From the NCBI GenBank assembly GCA_015066815.1, contig SVNR01000010.1, positions 1 to 62,342 on the forward strand: a DNA stretch of 62,342 nt, read 5' to 3'. The notes beneath the pieces were generated by a model, which worked only from the letters and a program-made list of their open reading frames with translations, searched no databases and was not told the DNA's origin. This DNA is from Ruminococcus sp. Lineage in GTDB: Bacteria > Bacillota > Clostridia > Oscillospirales > Ruminococcaceae. A program made the translations under genes and the position numbers. Positions 9,099 to 17,915 of the stretch are shown here, piece by piece. Each line of letters opens with the position of its first letter. Positions within the stretch are counted from its first letter, which is position 1.

Positions 9099-10394
9099 AT
9101 GGAAAACAAACTTATGAAGGCAGCGTTTGAAGTTATTGTAAACAATACATCTGATCTTGTTTTTATAAAAGATCAGGATCTTATTTATCGGGCTGCGTCA
9201 GTACCTTTTGTAAAAATGACCGGAAAAACTCTGATGTCCGAAGTAGTCGGACATAACGATTCGGAGATTTTTTGCGATCAGGAGCTTGCAAACAGATATG
9301 TATCAGATGATAAAAGGCTTCTGTCGGGCGGAAAGGATCTTATTGATTATATTGAACCTATTACAGATGATAACGGAAACGCAAGATATGGTATGACATC
9401 AAAGTATATTCTCAGAGACAGCGATGGAAAAGCCATAGGCATACTTGGTATTACGAAGGATGTAACAACAGAATATCTTGCTCGTCAGAGGTATCAGCAG
9501 GAGTTAAGATATCTGTTTGAGCTTCCTAAGGATACATATGCAGTCTGCTATATAGATGTAGATGACTGGAGAATCATCTGTCAGCACCGCCGTCATATAT
9601 CCGAGGGTACACTGCAGAAAAGCGATACAGTTGAAGAAGTATCTTCATATGCATTGGAGTCGATAGCAGACAAAAAAAGTGATGCTTCCGAGTTTTACCG
9701 CAGCTTTACGCCTCAGTCCCTTCACAGTATATATTCAAAAGGTCGAAGAACACTCAGCTTCAAGTATGAAAGAATTATGACTGACGGTTCATTGAGATGG
9801 ATTCAGAACGAAATAAACTTTCTTACAGATATAGACAGCGGACATCTGTGCGTTATGCTGTCAGCAAGGGATATAAACGAAATAGAACTTGAACAGAAGA
9901 AGCTTGTTGAAGCGGCAAAGCTGGATGCTATGACGATGCTCTTTAATCGTGAAACGTCCATGAAGAGTATAAAGTCTGTTCTCAAAAACGAAAGTGACAG
10001 GCAGCATGCGCTGTTTATGCTTGATATAGATAACTTCAAGAAGCTAAACGATACGTTCGGACACCGTGCAGGAGATGAATTTCTTATAAAGCTTGCCGCT
10101 GAGCTTAAGAGCCGTTTCAGGGAAAGCGATATTGTCGGCAGAATAGGCGGAGACGAATTTTTTGCACTTATGCGTAATGTCTCCGAAAGAGTTCAGATAG
10201 AGAGAAAGGCTGATGATATTCTGGAGCTGATACGTACCTTGTCTGCAGAATACACTGATATAAATCTCGGAGGAAGCATAGGCATAAGTATTTATCCGAA
10301 GGTCGGAAGGGAACTCGATGAGCTTTACTCAAGAGCAGATATCGCCCTTTACAAAGCAAAACGAAACGGTAAGAATTCATACGTATTTGCGTAG
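9099..10394 (+). CDS. PAS-GGDEF diguanylate cyclase
   Basis: 431 residues starting at ATG 9099, preceded by GGGGAG at 6 nt. The frame is open further upstream, but that part contains the promoter. Residues ~10-125 are a PAS domain (NNTSDLVFIKDQDLIYRAAS, ending GILGITKDVT). A second PAS-like segment (~140-265) follows. The C-terminal ~165 residues are a GGDEF domain (LFNRETSMKSI, MLDIDNFKKLNDTFGHRAGD, RIGGDEFFAL, LYKAKRNGKN). The GGDEF signature is intact, and the inhibitory RxxD site (RESD, five residues before GGDEF) is present, so it should make cyclic di-GMP with product feedback. There is no membrane segment, so sensing is cytoplasmic. Confidence 0.93.
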   Translation: MENKLMKAAFEVIVNNTSDLVFIKDQDLIYRAASVPFVKMTGKTLMSEVVGHNDSEIFCDQELANRYVSDDKRLLSGGKDLIDYIEPITDDNGNARYGMTSKYILRDSDGKAIGILGITKDVTTEYLARQRYQQELRYLFELPKDTYAVCYIDVDDWRIICQHRRHISEGTLQKSDTVEEVSSYALESIADKKSDASEFYRSFTPQSLHSIYSKGRRTLSFKYERIMTDGSLRWIQNEINFLTDIDSGHLCVMLSARDINEIELEQKKLVEAAKLDAMTMLFNRETSMKSIKSVLKNESDRQHALFMLDIDNFKKLNDTFGHRAGDEFLIKLAAELKSRFRESDIVGRIGGDEFFALMRNVSERVQIERKADDILELIRTLSAEYTDINLGGSIGISIYPKVGRELDELYSRADIALYKAKRNGKNSYVFA

Positions 10395-10406
10395 AATACC
10401 GATACA

Positions 10407-10459
10407 TAAAAAAAGAATCAGCAAAAGCTACACATGGATTTTTGCCGATTCTTTTTTTG
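10407..10459 (+). terminator. Terminator after the PAS-GGDEF gene
   Basis: A stem of about 19 bp with one mismatch (AAAAAAAGAATCAGCAAAA against TTTTGCCGATTCTTTTTTT) around a 12-base loop, ending in a seven-T run. Confidence 0.9.
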
Positions 10460-10481
10460 TGCACCAAAACTGTAGCTGTTA

Positions 10482-10511
10482 TTGACTTACAGCTAAAAAA
10501 TAGTGTATAAT
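10482..10511 (+). promoter_or_regulatory. Promoter of the CotH-dockerin gene
   Basis: TTGACT (10482-10487), 18-bp spacer, TATAAT (10506-10511). Transcription would start near 10518, after the ATG at 10516, so that ATG cannot be used. Confidence 0.8.
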
Positions 10512-10590
10512 AATTATGAACTTTTTTATTGTTTTTATGTTCGTTTTTATGGTAAGGATTTTAAAAAAATACAACTTAGGAGTGATCTTT

Positions 10591-12789
10591 TTGAAAAGAA
10601 AAATAGCAGGCTTATGCGCTTTTCTTATGATGTGTTCGGGTGCGGGAAGTATAGTATCAGCGGCTGTCAAGGGGGACGTGAACTGTGACGGGGCTGTTAC
10701 GGCAAAGGATCTCAACAAGCTTATCAAGTATATTCTCGGGACTAAAACTCTTGAGGCAGAGGAGCTCAGTGCGGCAGATCATAACGACGACGGCAAAGTA
10801 AACATACTTGATCTTCTGCTTGAGAAGGAGCTTATTCTTTCTGAAGAAAGCGGAACATATGTTGTAGGAGTTCCGGAGTTTTCGATGGAGAGCGGTTTTT
10901 ATGACAGCGATATAGAGGTTTCGCTTACAGCCGGAACGGATTCTAAGATCTATTATACTACCGACGGAAGCGAACCTACTACCGAATCAAAGCTTTACAG
11001 CGAAGCTATCAGAATAACGAACAGAACATCCCAGCCTAATGTTTATTCGGCTATAAAGGATGTTTCTCACAACAATTTTACACCGTCAAACGTTACAAAG
11101 GGAACAGTCGTAAAGGCGTTTGCAGTTGATAAGGACGGACAGAAGAGCGAAACTGTAAGCCGTATTTACTTCTCGGGAATAAACGCAGACAAGCAGTACG
11201 GCGGATTTCCGGTCCTAAGCGTTACAATAGATCCTGATGACTTTTTTGACTATGAGAGAGGAATATATGTAAGAGGAAAGGTATACGAGGACTGGCGTAA
11301 GACCGGAGACAATTCTCTCGGAAACCAGACCTACTTCTATCCGGGTAACTACACCCAGAGAGGAGATGAGTGGGAGAGAAAGGTATACATCGAGCTTTTT
11401 GAAAATGACGGAAAGCTTGCTCACTCGCAGTACATAGGTGCGCGTATAACAGGAAACGCAACGAGATCGTCTGTAGTAAAGAGTCTTAAGTTTTATGCAC
11501 GTGAGGAATATGGCAAGAAAAATGTAAAGTACGAGCTTATTCCTGATGCCAGAACCGAAATAGACGACGTTACGGTAAGAGACAAGTACAAGAGATTTAC
11601 TATGAGAAACGGCGGTAATGACCTTGGTTTTGCTCAGTTCAGAGATAACTATATCCAGAGCCTTCTTGGTGACAGAGCTATCGAAACACAGGCGTCACGT
11701 CCTGCTGTAATGTTCATAAACGGCGAGTACTTCGGAGTATATACACTTCAGGAGGACTACAGCGATAATTATATCGAGAATAACTACAACATAGACAAGG
11801 ACAACGTTGTTATTATAGAGTGCGGCAAGGAAGTAGATGACGGACTGGATGAGGATATCGCACTGTATGAAGAGCTTGTGAATTTTGCAAAGAACAACGA
11901 TCTTTCCAAGCAGGAAAACTATGACCGTATAAACCAGATGATGGATATGCAGAGCTTCATAGATTATTACTGTGCAGAAATATTTATCGCAAACCAGGAC
12001 TGGATGAACAATAACAACAACTACAGAACATGGCGTTCAAGAACAGTTTCTGATCTGCCTTACGAGGACGGAAAATGGAGATGGATGCTGTATGATACAG
12101 AATACTCTATGAGTCTTTACAGCATGACAGGCGGAACCTTCAGTGAGGATTCACTCCGCATCGCTATGTACGGCAAGGCAAGTAACAACGCTCCCAACTG
12201 GGGAGGAATATGGGGACCGGGCCGTCCTCAGCAGCCTCAGCAGCAGGAGCCGGCAGAGCATACTGTTCTCTTCTATAAGCTTCTTCAGAACAGTGAGTTC
12301 AAGCAGAGGTTTGTAACAACGTTTTCCGATCTTATGAACAAGAACCTCAGTCAGAAAAACATGCTTTCTCAGCTTGACGTCTTTACAAAAATGTATGAGC
12401 CTGTCATAGAGGAGCATATGCGCAGAGTGGGTAACTCCAACAACTTCAGATCAGAGGTTTCAAACATAAAAACGTTTATTCAGAACAGAGAAAAATATAT
12501 CTACAGCTTCATGAAAAACAATCTTTCTCTCAGCGGCCAGACAGCGACTCTTAATATCGCAGTAAACGACGCTCAGGGCGGAAGTATTATTGTAAACACT
12601 ATAACAGCTGATATGACCGATAACAAGTGGAGCGGTACATACTGTACAGATTATCCTGTTACTATAACAGCTGTACCTGCAGAGGGATATGTATTTTCCG
12701 GATGGGAAGGTGCAGAGGGAGAAGGAGCGTCTGTAACAGTGACTCCGGGTCAGGTACAGCAGATAAAGGCTTCTTTTACCAGGCAGTGA
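10591..12789 (+). CDS. Secreted CotH-family protein with N-terminal dockerin
   Basis: 732 residues from TTG 10591, chosen because AGGAG lies about 8 nt upstream, a classic signal peptide starts here, and the promoter excludes the upstream ATG. Order: signal peptide (~1-25); type I dockerin (~27-83; DVNCDGAVTAKDL and DHNDDGKVNILDL); a chitobiase C-terminal/Fn3-like domain (~90-190; IYYTTDGSEPTTESKLYS); a CotH domain (~200-640; FRDNYIQSLLGDR, GVYTLQEDYSDNYIENNYN, WRWMLYDTEYSM with probable metal-binding acidic residues); and a C-terminal InlB-type repeat (~655-732; ITAVPAEGYVFSGWEG). CotH proteins are atypical protein kinases in Bacillus and recur in rumen cellulosomes. The substrate here is unknown. 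Placing the dockerin before the catalytic region is less usual than a C-terminal position. Confidence 0.9.
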   Translation: MKRKIAGLCAFLMMCSGAGSIVSAAVKGDVNCDGAVTAKDLNKLIKYILGTKTLEAEELSAADHNDDGKVNILDLLLEKELILSEESGTYVVGVPEFSMESGFYDSDIEVSLTAGTDSKIYYTTDGSEPTTESKLYSEAIRITNRTSQPNVYSAIKDVSHNNFTPSNVTKGTVVKAFAVDKDGQKSETVSRIYFSGINADKQYGGFPVLSVTIDPDDFFDYERGIYVRGKVYEDWRKTGDNSLGNQTYFYPGNYTQRGDEWERKVYIELFENDGKLAHSQYIGARITGNATRSSVVKSLKFYAREEYGKKNVKYELIPDARTEIDDVTVRDKYKRFTMRNGGNDLGFAQFRDNYIQSLLGDRAIETQASRPAVMFINGEYFGVYTLQEDYSDNYIENNYNIDKDNVVIIECGKEVDDGLDEDIALYEELVNFAKNNDLSKQENYDRINQMMDMQSFIDYYCAEIFIANQDWMNNNNNYRTWRSRTVSDLPYEDGKWRWMLYDTEYSMSLYSMTGGTFSEDSLRIAMYGKASNNAPNWGGIWGPGRPQQPQQQEPAEHTVLFYKLLQNSEFKQRFVTTFSDLMNKNLSQKNMLSQLDVFTKMYEPVIEEHMRRVGNSNNFRSEVSNIKTFIQNREKYIYSFMKNNLSLSGQTATLNIAVNDAQGGSIIVNTITADMTDNKWSGTYCTDYPVTITAVPAEGYVFSGWEGAEGEGASVTVTPGQVQQIKASFTRQ

Positions 12790-12800
12790 GCTTAATTATA

Positions 12801-12832
12801 TGAAAGTCAAAATAAATTTGACTTTCACTATA
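12801..12832. repeat. 32-bp palindromic repeat, GTCAAA subtype, copy A
   Basis: Arms TGAAAGTCAAA and TTTGACTTTCA flank a five-base centre and are followed by CTATA. Its 32 bases are identical to those at 20569-20600. The outer CACTATA end is the same as in the TATAGTGAAC family. Confidence 0.85.
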
Positions 12833-12846
12833 ACAGATAAAACACC

Positions 12847-12892
12847 AAAAACAACAGCACCGATGCAGATTATTGCCGGTGCTGTTGTTTTT
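12847..12892. terminator. Bidirectional terminator between the CotH gene and dnaJ
   Basis: A 16-bp perfect stem (AAAAACAACAGCACCG and its complement) with a 14-base loop between convergent genes, A-rich on the left and T-rich on the right. Confidence 0.9.
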
Positions 12893-12918
12893 GTCTGATA
12901 TATAAACAATAGAGAAGG

Positions 12919-14079
12919 TTACTTGTTAAGAATATCCTTTATCTTTTCAAAAAAGTTCTTTTTCTTCTCGTAGTTCTTGTCTTCAAGTGAAGCTTCAAAA
13001 GCCTTGAGGAGTTCTTTTTGCTTTTTATCGAGATTTTTAGGAACTTCAACATATACCTTTACGTACTGATCGCCTCTGTCGGAACGCTGAAGCTTCTTTA
13101 CGCCCTTGCCCTTGAGACGGAATACAGTACCTGACTGTGTTCCTTCGCTTACGGAATACTTTACGTTTCCATCGATAGTAGGTACTATAAGCTCGTCACC
13201 CATGACAGCCTGAGCGTATGTGATAGGAATCTCGCAGTGTATGTCGAAGTCGTCTCTTTCGAAAATAGGATGAGCCTTTACACGTACGTTTACGTTGAGA
13301 TCGCCGTTCGGACCTCCGTTTATACCTGCATCGCCCTGTCCCTTTACACGAAGGATCTGACCGTTGTCAATACCGGCAGGTATATCAACTGAAATCGACT
13401 TGGATGTACGTACACGTCCGTTTCCGGCACACTTCGGGCATGGGTTTGTTATGATCTTGCCCTTACCTGAACACTTAGGACATACCTTCTGAGAAGAGAT
13501 TACACCGAACGGTGTTCTCTGACCGACCTTTACCTGGCCAAGACCGCCGCATTCCGAACATGTCTGAGGTGTTGAACCTGCAGAAGCGCCGGTTCCGTTA
13601 CAGTCTGAACATTTTTCGAGACGTGAAGTCTTGATTTCTTTTTTGATACCCATACAAGCTTCCATAAACTCAACGGTAACAGTAGTATCGATATCCTGAC
13701 CTTTTCTTGGTGCGTTTGCTCTGGACCTTCCGGTGCCTGAGCTGAATCCGCCGAAACCGCCGCCAAAAAGGTTTTCAAAAATATCTCCCATATCGCCGAA
13801 TGGATTAAATCCGCCGGCACCGCCGTTAAATCCGCCGCCGCCATAGTTCGGATCTACTCCCGCATGACCAAACTGGTCATAACGTTCTTTCTTGGAAGGG
13901 TCAGAAAGTACTTCATATGCTTCGTTTACTTCCTTGAACTTTTCTGCGCAGTCCTTGTCATCAGGATGAAGGTCCGGATGATATTTTCTGGCAAGTGAAC
14001 GATAAGCCTTTTTTATATCGTCGGCCGAAGCGCCTTTTTGTATCCCCAGCACCTCATAGTAATCTCTTTTTTCAGCCAT
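12919..14079 (-). CDS. dnaJ: Chaperone DnaJ
   Basis: 386 residues, the usual length. The J domain has the HPD motif ([11 protein letters not shown]). A Gly/Phe-rich stretch (~75-125) follows, then four CxxCxGxG-type zinc motifs ([32 protein letters not shown]) and the C-terminal substrate-binding domains. It delivers unfolded clients to DnaK and stimulates its ATPase. It is the last gene of the hrcA-grpE-dnaK-dnaJ operon, 110 bp after dnaK with a hairpin in the gap. The site GGAGG lies before ATG 14079. Confidence 0.98.
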   Translation of the reverse strand: MAEKRDYYEVLGIQKGASADDIKKAYRSLARKYHPDLHPDDKDCAEKFKEVNEAYEVLSDPSKKERYDQFGHAGVDPNYGGGGFNGGAGGFNPFGDMGDIFENLFGGGFGGFSSGTGRSRANAPRKGQDIDTTVTVEFMEACMGIKKEIKTSRLEKCSDCNGTGASAGSTPQTCSECGGLGQVKVGQRTPFGVISSQKVCPKCSGKGKIITNPCPKCAGNGRVRTSKSISVDIPAGIDNGQILRVKGQGDAGINGGPNGDLNVNVRVKAHPIFERDDFDIHCEIPITYAQAVMGDELIVPTIDGNVKYSVSEGTQSGTVFRLKGKGVKKLQRSDRGDQYVKVYVEVPKNLDKKQKELLKAFEASLEDKNYEKKKNFFEKIKDILNK

Positions 14080-14135
14080 ATGTTCCTCCGTTCAGAATGC
14101 TTTTGAAAAAAGTATGTTTTATGGAAATATGGAAA

Positions 14136-14164
14136 TCAGAGCGGATGATAATGATCCGCTCTGA
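14136..14164 (-). other. Hairpin in the dnaK-dnaJ intergenic gap
   Basis: An 11-bp perfect stem (TCAGAGCGGAT / ATCCGCTCTGA) with a 7-base loop. Read leftward it is followed only by TTTCC, so it is at most a partial terminator or an RNA-processing or stability element setting dnaJ expression below dnaK. Confidence 0.65.
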
Positions 14165-14189
14165 ATCCTGTATAAGAACTTAGCGTTGA

Positions 14190-16034
14190 TTATGCTTCAG
14201 TAAAATCAGCGTCAACAACATTGTCATCGTTGCTCTTGCTGTCATCAACGTCGCTGCCGTCAAATCCGCCTGCAGCCTGATCCTGCTGAGCAGCTGCGCC
14301 TGCCTGCTGATAAACCTTTGATGAGAGTTCGTAGAAGAGCTTCTGGAGTTCATCTGTCTTAGCCTTGATATCGTCGATATTGTCAGCCTTGAGAGCTTCC
14401 TTGAGCTCGTCACACTTGCTCTGGATAGGAGCCTTTTCTGATTCGCTTACCTTGTCGCCGAACTCGCCGAGTGCCTTTTCGCACTGGAATACGAGGTTTT
14501 CACCGTTGTTCTTTGCGTCAACGTCTTCACGGCGCTTCTTGTCTTCTTCAGCAAACTGTTCAGCTTCCTTTACAGCCTTATCGATATCATCCTTGGACAT
14601 GTTTGTGGAAGCAGTGATAGAGATGTTCTGTTCCTTGCCTGTGCCGAGGTCCTTTGCATAAACGTGAACTATACCGTTCTGGTCGATATCGAAAGTAACT
14701 TCGATCTGAGGAATTCCTCTTGGAGCAGGAGCGATACCGTCGAGACGGAACATACCGAGCTGCTTGTTGTCCTTTGCAAATTCACGTTCACCCTGAAGGA
14801 TGTTGATATCAACTGCAGACTGGTTATCTGCTGCTGTTGAGAATATCTGAGACTTTTTAACAGGGATAGTTGTGTTTCTTTCGATGATCTTTGTGCATAC
14901 GCCGCCCATTGTTTCAAGACCGAGTGAAAGCGGAGTTACATCGAGGAGGAGGAGACCTTCCTTAACGTCGCCGCCGAGTACACCGCCCTGGTAAGCAGCA
15001 CCGAGAGCAACACATTCGTCAGGGTTGATACCCTTGAAAGGATCCTTGCCTATGCGCTTCTTTACTGCTTCCTGAACAGCAGGGATTCTTGAAGAACCAC
15101 CAACCATGAGAACCTTGTGGAGATCGCTTGCAGAGAGACCGGAGTCACGGAGAGCCTGGTCTACAGGGCCCATAGTAGACTGTACGAGATCTGCTGTGAG
15201 TTCGTTGAACTTAGCCTGTGTAAGTGTGAGGTCAAGATGCTTAGGACCTGTTGCGTCAGCTGAGATAAACGGAAGGTTTATGTTTGTTGTTGGTGTGGAA
15301 GAAAGCTCGATCTTTGCCTTTTCAGCAGCTTCCTTGAGTCTCTGCATAGCGAGCTTGTCGCCTGCGAGGTCGATACCTTCAGCCTGCTTGAACTCAGCTA
15401 CCATCCAGTCGATGATTCTCTGGTCGAAGTCATCACCGCCGAGACGGTTGTTACCTGCAGTTGCAAGAACTTCTGTTACGCCGTCGCCCATTTCGATGAT
15501 AGATACGTCAAAAGTACCGCCGCCGAGGTCGTATACCATGATCTTCTGATCTTCTTCCTTGTCAACACCGTATGAAAGAGCAGCTGCTGTAGGCTCGTTT
15601 ATGATTCTCTTTACTGTAAGACCTGCTATCTGACCTGCGTCCTTTGTAGCCTGTCTCTGGGAGTCTGTGAAGTAAGCAGGAACAGTGATAACAGCTTCTG
15701 TTACCTTTTCTCCGAGATATGCTTCTGCGTCAGCCTTGAGCTTCTGGAGAATCATTGCGGAGATTTCCTGTGGTGTGTACTTTTTGCCGTCTATGTCTAC
15801 CTTGTAGTCAGAACCCATGTGACGCTTGATAGAGCTTATTGTTTTTTCAGGGTTTGTGATAGCCTGACGCTTAGCTGTCTGGCCTACAAGTCTTTCGCCT
15901 GACTTTGCAAATGCAACTACAGAAGGAGTTGTTCTTGCACCTTCAGAGTTAGGGATAACAACAGCGTTACCGCCTTCCATAACTGCTACGCATGAGTTTG
16001 TTGTACCTAAGTCAATTCCTATGATTTTTCCCAT
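14190..16034 (-). CDS. dnaK: Chaperone DnaK (Hsp70)
   Basis: About 614 residues. The N-terminus [20 protein letters not shown] is canonical, which fixes the start at ATG 16034 rather than the ATG four codons upstream; AAAGGA lies at a workable distance for 16034 and too close for the other. ATPase motifs include [13 protein letters not shown] and [15 protein letters not shown]. The substrate-binding domain runs from about residue 360 ([18 protein letters not shown]), and the C-terminus ends with the acidic [10 protein letters not shown]-type tail. It binds unfolded segments in an ATP cycle with DnaJ and GrpE. Confidence 0.98.
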   Translation of the reverse strand: MGKIIGIDLGTTNSCVAVMEGGNAVVIPNSEGARTTPSVVAFAKSGERLVGQTAKRQAITNPEKTISSIKRHMGSDYKVDIDGKKYTPQEISAMILQKLKADAEAYLGEKVTEAVITVPAYFTDSQRQATKDAGQIAGLTVKRIINEPTAAALSYGVDKEEDQKIMVYDLGGGTFDVSIIEMGDGVTEVLATAGNNRLGGDDFDQRIIDWMVAEFKQAEGIDLAGDKLAMQRLKEAAEKAKIELSSTPTTNINLPFISADATGPKHLDLTLTQAKFNELTADLVQSTMGPVDQALRDSGLSASDLHKVLMVGGSSRIPAVQEAVKKRIGKDPFKGINPDECVALGAAYQGGVLGGDVKEGLLLLDVTPLSLGLETMGGVCTKIIERNTTIPVKKSQIFSTAADNQSAVDINILQGEREFAKDNKQLGMFRLDGIAPAPRGIPQIEVTFDIDQNGIVHVYAKDLGTGKEQNISITASTNMSKDDIDKAVKEAEQFAEEDKKRREDVDAKNNGENLVFQCEKALGEFGDKVSESEKAPIQSKCDELKEALKADNIDDIKAKTDELQKLFYELSSKVYQQAGAAAQQDQAAGGFDGSDVDDSKSNDDNVVDADFTEA

Positions 16035-16094
16035 TGTTAAATTCATCCTTTCAAATCAATAAATCTTTATATAGTTTATATTGGAGTGTGCTTT

Positions 16095-16664
16095 TTATGC
16101 ATTTACGGATACCATTGAATGTCTGATTATTCTGTCTCCGAGCTTGTAGCCCTTCTGGAATACCTCGCATATTGTATCCGGTTCTGCTTCTTCATCCTCT
16201 ACACGCTTTATTGCGTTGTGAAGGTTAGGGTTAAAAGGCTTTCCGAGAGCTTCTATTTCGGAAACGCCGAGTTTTCCGAAAATATCATTCATCTGAGTAA
16301 ATATCATCTCTACGCCTTTTTTGAAGTTTTCATCAGAACACGGTGTGTCAAGTGCTCTGTTGAAGTTGTCGATTGCCGGGAGAAGCTCGCCTATGGTCTT
16401 TGCTACCGCGTCACCGTATATTTCGGTTTTTTCCTTTGCAGTTCTCTTTCGGAAATTGTCGAACTCGGCAAAAAGACGCATGTATTTGTCCTTTTCGTTT
16501 TTGAGTTCTTCTTCAAGAGCTGCAAGCTTCTGAGCTGATTCATCGGCTTCCGGAGTTTCTGCAGCAGCTTCTTCAGCATTTTCTGCGGCTTCTTCTGCGT
16601 TTTCAGCAGTTGTTTCCTCAAGCTCGATATCCTTTTCTTCGTGTTTGCTGTTTTTCTTAGCCAT
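16095..16664 (-). CDS. grpE: Nucleotide exchange factor GrpE
   Basis: 189 residues. The first ~50 are acidic and low-complexity (EEAAENAEEAAAETPEADE), followed by a long coiled coil and the GrpE core: KYMRLFAEFDNFRKRTAKEK, FNPNLHNAIKRVED, VFQKGYKLGDRIIRHSMV. It releases ADP from DnaK. It starts 5 bp after hrcA, with its AAAGGA site inside the end of hrcA, so the two are probably coupled. Confidence 0.97.
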   Translation of the reverse strand: MAKKNSKHEEKDIELEETTAENAEEAAENAEEAAAETPEADESAQKLAALEEELKNEKDKYMRLFAEFDNFRKRTAKEKTEIYGDAVAKTIGELLPAIDNFNRALDTPCSDENFKKGVEMIFTQMNDIFGKLGVSEIEALGKPFNPNLHNAIKRVEDEEAEPDTICEVFQKGYKLGDRIIRHSMVSVNA

Positions 16665-16669
16665 TTTTA

Positions 16670-17704
16670 TTATGTGTCCTTTCCCGCAAAATCGTCATCT
16701 TCTTCAGAGAGGACTTCGGTTATTTTTTGCGTAAAATATTCTATATATGGTATTATTTTTGAATAATTCAGTCTCATTGGTCCGACTATTCCGAGAGAAC
16801 CGGCTTCCTTGTCGCCTTTGCGGTACTTTGAGACGATCATGCTTGAATTTCCGATGATGAAGTCGTTTTTTTCCTTGCTGAACATGACCTGTATGCCGCT
16901 GAAGCTGTCGTTCAGAAAATCTGCAAATTCGTTTTTGTGTTCTATAAAACGTACTATTTCGTTTTTATCGAACTCATTGCATGATATAAGGTTTTTTTCG
17001 CCGCTTATTGTCAGCTCGTTGTGAAGAAGATCCTGTGAAAGCTCACACAGACCTTTTACAAGAGGTGCAAGAGTGATCATATACGCACCAAGTGCAGTGA
17101 TAAGCTTTTCCATACGTTCCTCAGAAAGCTCCTCTATAGAAACACCCTGAAGGTTTTCCTGTATATAGTGTGAGAAAAAAGAGAGCTGTTCGTCGTCAAG
17201 GTCAAACTCAAGCCTGCATGCCTTGTTTTTTATGCTTCCGTTTGATGTTATCAGAAGTATAAGATATAGTCTTTTTCCTGTCGGAATTACATCGACCTTG
17301 GTTATTACAGAAAACTTCGGAGCCGAGTTTGCGACTACCGCTGCGCATTTTGTAAGCTCTGCAAGGGCTTTTCCAGCGCTCTGTATTATTGATTCTTCAG
17401 TAAGATTATCCTCTTCGCCCAGCATGTCATCGAGCTTTTTCCGCTCACTGTCCGAGAGCTCTTCAACTGTCATCAGCTTGTCGATGTATAACCTGTATCC
17501 GCTGAATGTCGGGATACGACCTGCAGATGTGTGCGGCTGTTCGAGATAGCCGAGCTGTTCAAGCATTGCCATATCGTTTCTGATAGTCGCTGCTGAAACG
17601 TTTATTCCCGGAACCTTGGAAATAGCTTTTGAGCCTACCGGCTCACCGGTTAAAATATATTCGTCAACAACTGCTGCCAATATTTTAAGCTTGCGTTCAT
17701 CCAT
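16670..17704 (-). CDS. hrcA: Heat-inducible repressor HrcA
   Basis: 344 residues, typical length. The N-terminal winged helix reads ERKLKILAAVVDEYILTGEPVGSK and SAATIRNDMAMLEQLGYLEQPHTSAGRIPT; the latter is an HrcA hallmark. The C-terminus has GSLGIVGPMRLNYSKIIPYI. It represses its own operon through CIRCE and needs GroEL for activity in known species. A perfect CIRCE lies 39 bp upstream. GGGAGATGAG precedes ATG 17704. Confidence 0.98.
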   Translation of the reverse strand: MDERKLKILAAVVDEYILTGEPVGSKAISKVPGINVSAATIRNDMAMLEQLGYLEQPHTSAGRIPTFSGYRLYIDKLMTVEELSDSERKKLDDMLGEEDNLTEESIIQSAGKALAELTKCAAVVANSAPKFSVITKVDVIPTGKRLYLILLITSNGSIKNKACRLEFDLDDEQLSFFSHYIQENLQGVSIEELSEERMEKLITALGAYMITLAPLVKGLCELSQDLLHNELTISGEKNLISCNEFDKNEIVRFIEHKNEFADFLNDSFSGIQVMFSKEKNDFIIGNSSMIVSKYRKGDKEAGSLGIVGPMRLNYSKIIPYIEYFTQKITEVLSEEDDDFAGKDT

Positions 17705-17742
17705 CTACTCATCTCCCGATTATCAGTGTAGCTTTGCAAGTG

Positions 17743-17769
17743 TTAGCACTCTATATCTTTGAGTGCTAA
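17743..17769. promoter_or_regulatory. CIRCE operator
   Basis: TTAGCACTC (17743-17751), nine-base spacer, GAGTGCTAA (17761-17769): an exact match to the HrcA operator. It begins 4 bp downstream of the -10 box of the hrcA promoter, so repression by HrcA is expected. Confidence 0.98.
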
Positions 17770-17773
17770 ATAT

Positions 17774-17802
17774 AATTTAACATTATTATAGCCAAAAGTC
17801 AA
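17774..17802 (-). promoter_or_regulatory. Promoter of the hrcA-grpE-dnaK-dnaJ operon
   Basis: Read leftward: TTGACT (17802-17797), 17-bp spacer, TAAATT (17779-17774). CIRCE covers the transcription start. Confidence 0.8.
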
Positions 17803-17875
17803 TAGCTTTATTTATTTTTGTGTAAAATGATAATACAGATGGCGTTTGTTATAAAGTGATGTATTTTTTGCACAA

Positions 17876-17914
17876 ATCAAAAGCTCTCCGCAAATAAAGC
17901 AGAGAGCTTTTGAT
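17876..17914 (-). terminator. Terminator after the polyphosphate kinase gene
   Basis: A 13-bp perfect stem (ATCAAAAGCTCTC / GAGAGCTTTTGAT) directly after the stop codon of the leftward gene, with a moderately T-rich 3' side. Confidence 0.8.
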
Positions 17915-17915
17915 G

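Noticed and set aside
10516-10590. ATG 10516 as start of the CotH-dockerin gene
   Set aside because: It lies at or before the predicted transcription start, has no ribosome site and would put an extra segment before the signal peptide.
15106-15549. Rightward ORF of 147 codons inside dnaK
   Set aside because: It is the complementary-strand shadow of a highly conserved gene with strong codon bias; no ribosome site or known domain.
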